Assembly (NCBI GenBank): GCA_012845835.1
Contig: JABAKD010000016.1
Location: forward strand, 9,872,121 to 9,936,120
Length of the DNA: 64,000 bases
Direction: 5' to 3'
From: Undaria pinnatifida
Lineage: Eukaryota; Sar; Phaeophyceae; Laminariales; Alariaceae
Under the pieces are notes generated by a model that made no database searches, was not told the origin of the DNA, and saw only the letters and a list, made by a program, of their open reading frames with translations. Position numbers and translations under genes: made by a program. This document shows, one piece after another, positions 23,320-35,300 of the stretch (its first letter is position 1; each line of letters begins with the position of its first letter).

Positions 23320-26300
23320 CTGCCGCATTAAAAAACAACGTCAACAGAAGAAAAAAAACGCGCCGCGTGGTATATAGCCGTAGCGTCAGAGAGCCTGTAC
23401 GACAGGAAGAGAGCTGCTAAGACAGGAAGAGAGCTGCCAGGAAGGGCAGCGAACTGTTAGGTCAGGCTGGGAGCTGCCACACCAGGCAGAGGGCTGATAG
23501 GGTAGGCAGAGAGCCGTTCCGACAGGACGGGAGCCGTTATGACAGAGATCCGTCGCGGTAGAGCTGTCACGTCGTAATTCAGATACAGCTTGAATAAGAA
23601 CGCCGTTAAGACAGGCAGAGAGCAACTACTGCACAAAGCCGATACCATTAAAGCAGAAAGACGTTACTTCAGACACTCGGTACGTCACAGAGCCGTTCTG
23701 TCAAAGTCGCTTCGCGTCAGCGACACAAACACCGTTCCGGCAGAGAGCCGTTACAGCAGAGATCCGTTACGGGAACAAAACAAAATACAACACTTTTACC
23801 GAAAAGCGACGTATAAGACGTGTCCGCCTTCGGATTCGCGCCGGTGGCACCAAGGCAGCACGATATAGGTCGTTCGGCACCGGCCCAGGAGCAGGCGAGC
23901 CACGCACTCCTTGATGCGCGGGGGGGGGGGGGGGGGGGGGGGGTCGGCCAGGCCAGAAAATACTCTGGTACGGCACTATCACGTATAAACACGGATATAA
24001 AAACTGAGACATTACGGCAATAACGTCCGTACATCCTACCCCGCAAAGACCATTTCTCCGCCCCAAGCACACACAAACGAGACCGTGCCGTCACTCAACA
24101 CCAACCGCCCGCTGCGACAACCCGCTGCGACAACACCGCACAACGCACAACACTAGCCCCGTCCTCACTCACCATTGAGATTCCCGCGAACATGAGGAAC
24201 GCTCCTCCCGTTGACAACGCCTCCGCAATACTGTACAAACACATTGAAACGGAAAGGAGTATAGCGGAGCGAGGCACAACGGACCAGTTTCATCGCGTGC
24301 GGGGGAGGCAGGCACGGCGGGGGGGGCGGGGGGAGCACACCGGAACAATTATGTCGGGGGTGGAGGGGGGGCGGAGATGAGGGGGGGGGCGGGGCGGGGA
24401 GGGGGGTGGGGGGGGAGGGGGGGGGTAGAGGCGGTTGAACAGTATTGCCAGCGAGCAGGCGTAACATGCGGTAAACACACCGGTATATTGAAATAATTTT
24501 TGCACGGCGCGCGTCGGAATCAATGAAATTTTATAAAATATCGTACAACAGCTGTCGCTAGAAAACTCGGTCGCGCAGAAGGACATTGATAATATATTGT
24601 CACCGTGCGTGCTTTGGGTGAAAAACCAAGAAAAAAATCATAAAAATTAATCTCGGGTCGGCGGTCGGAGAATCCGGCTTCACCCATTCCCCGTAATGGA
24701 TGCCATATATATTTTTTGGTTGTCGCGGTCAAAATTAGAAACTCACATTCGATCGTAAAAAACAGCGATAGCAAAAGCATCGCCCAGATTTCGCACAGCA
24801 GGATATTTGAAACTGCATTCAAGTAGGGTGCGTTTTTTTCGGTCGGTGGACGCTACCGGCCACTCGAGAGGGGCTCTCTTATTTTCGACACACATCACAA
24901 TTAGAACACTTTGCAAAATAAAAAAACGCAATATCAGACCTGAGGAATGACGTCGCGATGAGGCCGCTCAATAATCGGTTCACGAAGACCACCAGGCTAA
25001 CCGCCTTCCCTCGCACCTGCATCGGGAAAACCTGCCAAATACGAAACGAAACCCATCCGCACCGAGGCACCGACCGCCCCACCGAAGTCGGCATTATTAA
25101 AAAAAAAAAAATACCAATACATACGTGCGAAAAACGTGAAACAAAAAAACGCGAAAAAAAAAACAAAAAACAAAAAAACGAACAATGCGTAAAAACCAAA
25201 AAATGTTAACAAAAAAAAAGAAAAGGCTGAACGAAAAACTTGAAAAGTGTGTGAGCACAGGAAAAAAATGCGAAAATGATTCGAGAAAAAATTATGAAAT
25301 ATCAAAATGCGAACAGTGCTGCGGAAGCACGCACCACCTCTTGCTGTCTGGCTTTACCCGAAAAAAAACACGAGCCGGAGACTGCTGTCCACGATAACTT
25401 TTCACCGGAACGACAAAACGTTTGGGGGGGGGGGGGGGGGCACACGCTCAATATTATGTCTTCTTGGCTCCGCATTTAACAATTGTCGCGTTCCACAAAC
25501 GTTGTGAAAGCCTTATCATACAGCCCAGACCGTTCTGGAGACTAGATTTGGCCCCAGAGAGCGCTCTTCTTATCATGAAAATTAAAATACACTCCAGCTG
25601 TGAGATCGAATATTTTGTCGAAACTCTTCTTTGCAAGCTGTGTGTGATACTCCGATCGCGCGTATTACGGGTTATTGTAGCAACGTAACAAAAAAAAAAA
25701 GGAGAAGCCGCTGACCTCGGCGGCTACGACGAACGTTCGTTTGCGTCCTAGGCTGACGCTGAAGCAGAAAAAGAGCAAGACGAGGACCAAGACCAAAGAC
25801 AACAACACCAACACCCACACCGACAGCACCAACACCAAAACCAACACAACCACCAACACCAACACCAACACCACCACCACCACCAACACCAACACCAACA
25901 CCAACACCAACACCAACAAGAACGAAACTAACGAACAAAAAAAACAGGGCAAGACCAAACAAAAGAACACGATCAAGAACACCGCAAACCTCGGCGGCCA
26001 CGACAAACGTGAGCGGTCCCAGGCCGATGCTGAAGCAGAACATGAAGAGGCAGAGGACGACAAGGGTGGGTATCGCGCTCCACTCAAGGTAAAACGACAG
26101 AGAGATGCCCAGCAGCGCCAAGGTGCTCGTTATCGAGCTTAACAAGAACAAAGGCCGTCTTCCCACCCTATTTTAGGTTGTGTATAGAGTTGCGGAGCGG
26201 GGGGGGTGGGGGGAGGATGGGGTGGGGGATGGAGTTACCAGGAAGGGGGGAGGAGGTGCTCCGGCGGAGGGAAGGGGGGCTATAGAGAGTTGCGGAGAAG

Positions 26301-29300
26301 GGGGGAGGGGTGAGGGGGAGCTACGGAGGGGCGGACGGGGGGTGGGGTTGGCATTACGGAGGAGGGCGGACGTGGGGTGGGGGGGTGGGGGGCTCACCGG
26401 GGTTGCCGGAAAAATCAGTGTGAAGAAAAAAATATGGCTCAATATAGACAGGGATGTACGACAAACCATTGGCAGGATTCACTCTGCAAGGTGCGATGGT
26501 TGACGTGTTAGTCGCGAATGCCGTACTATTTCCGCCGCACGATCAACGACCCAATCAATAGTCCCGTCACTTGTCGCTCATCACGCCCCTGTGCATGCAC
26601 GGCGCCCGCCGCCTGCACAGCAGTAACATGTAGCCGTTTCGCAACCACGCGGAACCGGGATCACCCTCCGCAGGTACGCCCTGCCGGCCGCACGGCGGAA
26701 ACAGTTACTTCCAACCGCGCCAACGCAGGACCACCGCCTGTCTACATATGACGCGTGCCATTAATACGATAGAGGTTGAACTTTTTTCTTCCGAAAATCT
26801 ATTCTGAACGACGGGGCTTCTTAACCCAATTTCGTCGGTCATCTCACTTGAGTTAGCACTTGTTCCCGAAAGAAAATAATTCCTGAACGACGGCCGGGGA
26901 CTTTGACCCCTATATCTGGAGCCCCCCAAAATCCCTCCCTACATTACCTTCAAGTAAATTTGTAAACAAAAAAAAAGGGTTTCCGGTTGAAAAGGCGTTA
27001 CAAACCCGTTTTCGTTGGAATGTCATTATTTTTTAAGCAACCACCGGTATATGGTTGGGATTCCTAGGCCATGGTTGCACTCTTCATTTTTCTCGAAACC
27101 CGTTTTTTTTTTTTGGGGGGGGGGGTGTAGCGTTTCTCGTGTGAGGAGCCTTGAGGAAAAAAAAAGGGTGTACTGAGGAATTAAGGTATACCCCTTTTTG
27201 GCGATTACTATTATACTAACACTCGTTTTCGCAATGACGGGGGCGCACCTTAACACGCACAATCATCGGAATTTCATTTTCCCGTTTTTCGGTATTGTTC
27301 GTCTCGTACACCTGGGCTATTATGGGATGTTTTCATCATCGGGCGGAACTCTAGCTTTTCGCCCAAATGGGTTTTCGCCAAAACAGCCCCTCCAGTGAAA
27401 CGATCCAAAAAAAAAAAAAAAACAGCACGTGTCCTGAGTCATCCATCCCACGCTACTAGTAGTATCAATAGGGGCGCAGAAGAATTTTCTGGGCTCTTTT
27501 AACACGAGCTCAACATGTCACCCGAAACATGCCTTTGAAGACAGTCGTTCGCGCAATCCGGCCAACACTTCTTTCTCTGCGCTGGTCCTAAAAATCAACC
27601 ATTGTGCTCGTGAAAGCATCAGGCTAACCGGGAGCTCCATACTGGAGAGGCTCAACCGCCCAGAAACACCAAACGGCCCCCCAAAAAAAACAAAAAAAAA
27701 AGAAGCGTGATGCGATAGAGGCGCGCCCCTTGTTTTCGGCGGTTTTCTCAATTTTGGGTGCTTAAGACATCTTCCCACCAAAAACGGATTTGGAGAAGGA
27801 AAAAAAAAAACGCCACCGGACACAAAAAATCCCACGGCCTACGTACACAACGAGAATCGTGTAAAAAAAAATGGCCTATTTTTTTATTTTCCCGACGATT
27901 TTGGGTTGAGGAGCCCCCGTCATTCGGAAACCATTTTCGCCAAAAAAAGGTATACCTCTATCGTACCATGCGTTCTCTACCGTGGGATGAACCTCTTACA
28001 GTCTCTTATAATTGTTTTCACACCAAGCGAAAACAGGAAGAGAGGGGGTCACTCGGAGCTACCTCCCGCCCCACCAAAGGGGACAAGAAAGAACACGACA
28101 TATATATATATAGTGATCCCGACGTGCTAACCTTTCGATCAGCAACGCGGCCAGGACCTCTCCCAGCAGCTTGAACACCCCCACCATGCAGGTGCCGGCC
28201 AGCAGCAACCCTCGCGACGTCATTCCCGCCGCCTGAGCCATGTTGGTTCCCGGGGAGCGGGCGGGGGGGTAGGGGTAAGACAGGGTCAGAAGAAGCACCC
28301 GCGCGAAAAGACCCTCTAAAGTTCGCTACAGCACGTGAATAATATCATGGTATGGGAGATGGTACCTCGGGGTTCGATACTGCAGATACTGGGCGACAAC
28401 TCGGGAGCACCAAGTATACTGCGGGATTCGATATTGCAAATATTGGCCAAAAACTCTGGAGCAGGAAGTATACTGCGAGTGGGAGCACCAAGTATACTGT
28501 GGGATTCGATATTGCAGATACTGGCCAAAACTCTGGAGCAGGAAGTATACTGCGAGTGCTCGCGGTATTTTGACGTTCTGCACTCTTCTGTAGGTACCGA
28601 CTACAAGTACATAGGCGGATACTGCCCTTATAGTCAGGCGGAGCACGACGTGCACTGGGCGTATCTACGCACGGAGACATACTGCGATAGAGGCGACCTG
28701 TTTCTGAGAGTCCTCATTGGAGAAGCTTTACACCCCAGCCCAAAAAAAAAACGTTTCGATATAAACGGGCGTTCAACCCGATGAACATATAAATATCCCA
28801 TGGCTGAGACCGATGACAATGGAAAGCCGATAGTTTGGCCGAAAAAAATCCCAAACTGTTTTTTGGGGCTATTTGCTGAAAGATCCCGGGTAACATCGCT
28901 ATGGGGAAAAAATGACCAAACATTTTTCTTTTCCAGCTCTTTTTTGGGTCATGCGGTCCAACCAGTGGTCAATTTGTCTATTTTTCATCAAGCCTTGATG
29001 AACGCTGCCCACCAAACACGATTGACCTTCGATCTAGAGATAGAGACAACCCATGGTCACTCCTCTTCGTTCCGAACAAGGCCACATGAGTGTAGGTGAC
29101 AGCGCTAAATAATTCATCTCGATCCATGCCCTAGGGCGTGAGAGGTTGCTCGTGTTACCCTGTGCTCTTTCGTCACATCCTCTCGAAATTCTGTTTTTCG
29201 CTCGTTGGGAGACGATAGAGAGTTTTTGTCTCAGTTTTCTACACACCAGCCGCCAAATGTGTTTGTAACAGAAGTCTGATCGGCGCCCGCCACAAATCAC

Positions 29301-32300
29301 CAGCCGTAGAGTGAGCGCTGTACACCGAGGGGGGGGGTCGGAGCCCCTAACGAGCTCGCCACGTTCAGAGTTCACGACGCTCTCTCGTCGATTTCGTCGA
29401 ACGAAGTGTGTGGAGAACACGAAATTGCGCCACGTCTAGTTCAAGATCTGCTAGACAAATTCTCAGGCCGATGCCGGCCAAGATCGCCGCGAGAAATTGT
29501 TTATTTTTCCGGAACTCTGCAAAGTTTCAAAAACAAATCTACCGAATTGGGTCCATAGGCGACCGACCGTTCAGGCAAAGTTTGGCAGGGATCTTCGGGA
29601 ATATTAAGCTTTTTTCGCCTTCAAATTGTCATCGATCTGACGCTTACAAAAAAAACACACACGATTCAGGGTTAAGGAGTTCTATACCCCAGCCAACAAA
29701 GGGTATACCTCTATCGTAGCACTCGTCGCAACCCGATCAACATATCCCAAGGCTGAGGCTTACAACAAAAAACAAAACACAGACTGAAGAAAAAAAAAAA
29801 AAGAATTGACATTCCGACGACTTTGGGTTATGAACCTATCCCAAGGCTGAGGCTTACAAAAAAACAACACAGATTGAAAATAAAACAAGAATGGACCTCC
29901 CGACGATTTGGGGTAATTACCCCTTTAGAGCCCCAAAACTCCTCCCGATACTAACTCCAAGTAATTGTCGTCTCAAAAACGGTTTTCCAGCTGTGAAAGG
30001 CGTAAAATAGCCCCCCCATTCAGACAATACTTGGGGGCAAAAAGTGCTACCTTGTCGTAACTCGGGTCCAAGGCGGTACACCTTACAGCAGCAGAGCGTA
30101 CGATGCGACGCCCCCTCACCTCGAGAACGTGCGGAGAGTAGTACACCGCGGCCTCGGAACCGCTAGCTTGTTGCCAGAACCCGAGCCCCAGCCCCACGAA
30201 CAGTGCCGCCCCCACCACCTTGTCGCTGTTGCAGTAAGTCATGATACATTCCGCCGTGCGTGTGTGAACAAGGAGTTAGTCATGGAAAAGTCACATTCCG
30301 CCGCGTTTACATCATAACAAAAAAAAATACACCAGAGCTGTGAGATGGATTTTTTTTTCGTCGAAACTTATCTTTTCGCACTGTTACTCCGATCGCGCGT
30401 GTTATACTGGGCTTGTGTCCGCATTAAGGATATACGCCGGCGACTCACCTTAGAACTAGAGCAGCTTGTACCAGGGTCAACAGGGTGATGTTAATCAATA
30501 TGTGCACGGCAACTATAAAAGCTCTTATATGTATACTGCGAAATATGATGGATATCGAACAATAATCGAAGTATCGATGGATATGGAACAATAATCGACT
30601 TGGATACGATCTAACTAGACCATAAATAATAGCTGTAATCAACTGTCTACTGTAGGCTGCAATATGTGGTTGACGGAACTCTTGTCCGTTGACGGATAGC
30701 CGTCAAGGCAAGGAACTCCACTCACTAAAACTAGTATGGAGAGTACAAAAAAGCTTTGACGGGTCAAAAACTAGACCGCCAAACGACATCTTCGACCGTA
30801 CGGTACGAAGAGCGTGCAGCAGCACGACCATCATCATGCCGCGCGGTTGTCGTACAACTCCTTCACGCCTCAGATAGATCACCATCTAGATCATCTATAC
30901 ACAACAGGTCCTATAGCTACGATTATAAGATGCTGAGCAGGATCTGTATAGGAGTACAGAACTAACCACGGAAGCAATTGTCATATATAGATCATAGATC
31001 ATACAGATCGCACATGATCTATAGACCATACAGATCTTCTCTGACAGATCTAGACCACCAAATGGGGATCGGTCATCTGTCCGACGTGTGCATACTTTCC
31101 ACATTTGTTTCCCTCGGAATCCCCGAAGGAGTTGCAGCGTTATAGGAGACTCAATAAAAAACGCCTCGGCGCTGGGGCGAATTTTTAGTCCGATCGACCA
31201 CTATTTAGCGTGACAAGATCACACGTACATTTTTTTTACGATTTCACCATAACAATTTTGCGCTGCTGCCTGTCCCACCTTGGCCACAACACCTCCATCC
31301 ACCCCGGCTCCCGGTTGAGGCTGTCGTCCGTCCCCGACTTCGGCTGCACGGACTTTACGATGGCCTGCACCACGAGTTCCCCCCCCCAAAAGCGGGAAAA
31401 AGACAAGAAACATAATATCATATCATACGAGTCACGAACCAAGAAACGAGAGACTGGCCAGGGCTGGCAGTAGTAGCGTTTGATGATTGCGTTTGATGAC
31501 TCGGGCCAGCACCGACGAAAAGGAAAATTCCAAGAAACTTGCTCCGAAATACGTGGGTGCAGTTCTTGTTACACAGTACAGTAATAGAAACAAACCGACC
31601 TATGTCGCCGTCCAAAAAACAAAAAAAACGACTTACATTGATATTTTATACCTGCCAGTGTTTTTTCCCCACAATGGCCATCGGTGGCCGCTGAACGAAC
31701 GTTACGTGAGACTTGTATTGTTTTTTATAAATCTATGTCGAATGCGTCAGATGCGAGTTCGTCCCATTGAGTGGTCGATACGCATCTTTGCAAGTTGCGT
31801 GATACTCCGGCCGCGCGTTTTTACAGCATCCTTCATGAGGACACAAATACCCCGTACACGCGCGATCGGCGTATCACACACCGCTTGCAAAGACGAGTTT
31901 CGACGAGATCCTCAATCTCGCAGCCGTATTGTATTTTTTCACCAGTAACGAAAACATATGATTGACTGACAAAACCTTAAGATAGAAGCAAAATACAACG
32001 GGGCGCCTCACCTGCATGGTCTCCATCACCTCCGCGGGGTCGTCGATAACTCTCTTCAGCACCTGAGTTTTTCGGTCGAGCGGCAACAACGCAGGCAGGA
32101 AACACGCGCGACAGAAGAAAACGAACAAACGCAAAAAAGGTGAGAACAAGAAAACAACCCATAAAAGTAAGGTGGTTCGAAAAAGCGAGAAAAAAAATAG
32201 ACAAAAGGAACGAAAAAAATATAGACTACATACTCGCACTATGCATCCTCTTAATACTACAACGAATACCCCCGAACACCCTCCCACAGTTAAACATTGC

Positions 32301-35300
32301 GGAGGGGGGGACAAGGGAAATCGTTCGGCGCCAAACCGACACAAAGCAGCCAAGACCTGCGAGGCATTCGCCGCCCCCCTCGGACGTGGAAGTAAATCAA
32401 TGTCTTCCCCTCTGGGTACCTCTGGCATATATATTTTCTACCTTGATAAACACGCTATTTTTCAGGGCTTTTCACGGGCCATGACCCGACCCACCGTTCG
32501 GCCCAGGAGTTTTCCAAAACTCGCGGGCCGGGCCGGGTCGGGTGGGGTCGGGTGGGGTCGGGTGGGGTCGGGTCGGGTGGGGTGGGGTGGGGTGGGGTCG
32601 GGTGGGGTCGGGTGAGGTCGGGTCGGGTCGGGTCGGGTCGGGTCGGGTCGGGTCGGGTCGGGTCGGGTCGGGTCGGGTCGGGTCGGGTCGGGTCGGGTCG
32701 GGTCGTGTCGGGTTGGGTGGAGTGGGGTCGGATCAGGAGGTTTCCAAATCTTGCGGGTCCGGGTCGGTTCATCCTGACCAGACCCGATCCGCAAGACGTG
32801 AAACGACCCATGAAAAGCCCTGCTATAATTTGTTTAATTATTCTGCGCTGTCGGGGCCTTGCGGCAAGGATAGTCCGCCAGCGGGAACTCAGTCCACAAG
32901 CACACGCCGAGTCACCTCATATCCCTCCGAGTTGCGTCCCCTGGAGATGAGCCACCTTGGCGACTCTGGCAGGAAGGTGAGGCACAGCAAGATCACTGCC
33001 GGAGGGATAATGCCGATGCCTATCATCACCCTCCACTTCAGCCACACGTGCGGGACGGCCTCCTGGACCGCGAATCCGGTAACGTACCCTGAGAATCGCC
33101 GACAAAAGATGCAAGAGCACGACCAAAAAAAAAAAGTGGGTAGGGTTGCTATTTAGCGCATGCTCAACTACGTCTCCGAACGGGATAACAACGAAACGTC
33201 AACAAAGTAAGTCATGGCGCCGTCGAGGTCTCTCCCCCACCCCCTCCACCCTTTTGTCCCCTTCCCCCTCCTTCCCCCTTCTCCTCCGTCCCCCTTTTCT
33301 CCTTCTGCCCCCCCTCCCTTCGCCGCCCCCCGCGCAAAATCAGCGCACAAAATTCCGCCCTTTCGTCCCACCTAGCAAGATCCCCATGTTGATCATGATG
33401 TCCGTGAGCGCCACGAGCTTTCCACGAATATGGGGAGGCGTAATTTCCGTGATGTACACCGGGGCCACCACGAACCCGCACCCCACTCCTAGGCCCGTCA
33501 GCAGCCGCCCCAGCAAAAGCTGCACGTAGGTGATCGACACCGTCATGCCCCCCGCCCCCGCGATGAAAATAAAGCACGCGATCGCGATCGCCATCTTGCG
33601 CCCGAGCGCGTCCGAAGCCTTGCCTGAAACGAAACGTTTTCGGGAGCGAGAAAAAAAAGAAAGGCGGTACAAAGGGGGGGGGGTGAGGGTTGAGGGGTTG
33701 GTATCATCTTACGCCCGAGCACGTGGGAAGCCTTCCCCGTCATGTAATGTTTCCGGAAGCGAGAAAAATTGGAAGGACGCATAACGGGGGCGGGGGCGGG
33801 GGCGGGGGGGATATACTCATTTCATGCATGGCCGTAGTCGTGAGACCATGGACGCTCGCATCCCTAGCATGCCGAGACGGAGCGCGTCGGGTTTTCACAG
33901 ACCAGGCAGACATCAAAGGGGGGGGGGGGAGAGACGGGCTACACACTAGTGTTGGATATCGTATCGGAATTGTCAAGTTTCGAATATATCGAAATATCGG
34001 TAAGAGTGTACAGTACTTGAACGCGTTTTTTTATCCCTCAACATCCCCCGGCAGCCCCAATTTCTTGTGCGGCTGCAAAAAATTTCGAGGTACAGCAGTA
34101 TCGAATATCCAAATCGTATCGACCTTACTTGATTCTTGGTTATCGGTATCATATCGCATCGAACTCGCTTCTGATATCCATCGCTACTACACACCCATGT
34201 TTCACGCAGTAGCCTGCTAGTGGTGATAAACCTTGAACTCAACGGAGGGCGGGGTGTACTCATTTCATGCATAGCCGTAGTCGTGTGACCAGGGGTGGGG
34301 GTGTATTCATTGTATCGGAGGGGGCGGGGTGGGGGGGTTATCATGCTCGGGGGGGCATCGAAGCAACAGCGCCTGGCGCGTAGAAACCGGCAAACCAACC
34401 ACCATAAAACCGTAGTACCATACAGCAGTATCACCCCAGGGTTGTTGCAGTAGTGTAGCGGCGGTAGTGTAGTGCCGGTTCGCCGCTATAGTGCGTGTGA
34501 AATCGCTTGGCACAGATGAGAACAACCAGTAGTGGCGGCATGCGCAGTGCCGGTGGCCGCTATACTGCTGGTATTTTCCGGCTGGCACATACAAGCGCCA
34601 TAGAGGGACCACATACCAGGTGAACTGCCGAAGACGCCCGCTCGTTACCAATCACGGAGAAAGAAAAAAAAAAACACCGGGTCTGAGAACAGCAACCAGC
34701 CAATTACAAAAAACGCCCCACTCCATGTCACTACGCGCGACCGAAGTACTGCGCGTAGCTTGCAAAGTGTGAGATTCGGACACATGTTATCGATCTCACA
34801 CCTGAGAGAGGAGTTTCAAAATTCTAATTTCGAGAAAAACAGACGAGAGAAAGGTTATTACGCCGCACGACACCAACATTCTCACTCGCTGAGGTCAACC
34901 CCTTCGTCTCGCTCGAGCCAAAAAACAGCACCGCCGCGGGCCGCGCCCCACCCACTCCCTCTCTGCCCGTACGCAAAATAAACAAAACACAAAAAAAAAA
35001 CAAGAAACACAAAAACAGCAAACACCCCGCACTACTGTCGCTGCAGCAGCGCGCGCGCCCACGCGTGTACAACAACCAACGCACCGGCAATGAGGCCTCC
35101 GAACGCCGCTATGACGTTGAGAGACCCCACCAAAACTTCCGCCTGAACGGGGGACAGGTCCATGTCCTCCTCGATGTCCAAGATGGCCGCCGACATAACC
35201 CCAACGTCTGAGGGAGAGCAGATACAACAATACAAAACAAGGTTCGAGCGAGGAGTTGCGCACATAATCGTCAGAGCCTCAACGGGGGGGGGGGGGGGGG

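Noticed and set aside
25741-26142. 133-codon Thr/Asn-rich plus-strand ORF
   Set aside because: It is the CCAACA minisatellite plus the antisense of transporter exon 9.
32530-32735. Interstitial telomere
   Set aside because: The unit is GGGTC, not TTAGGG or TTTAGGG, and it lies inside an element with inverted ends. The GGGTTAGGGTTAA near 18965 is too short to count.
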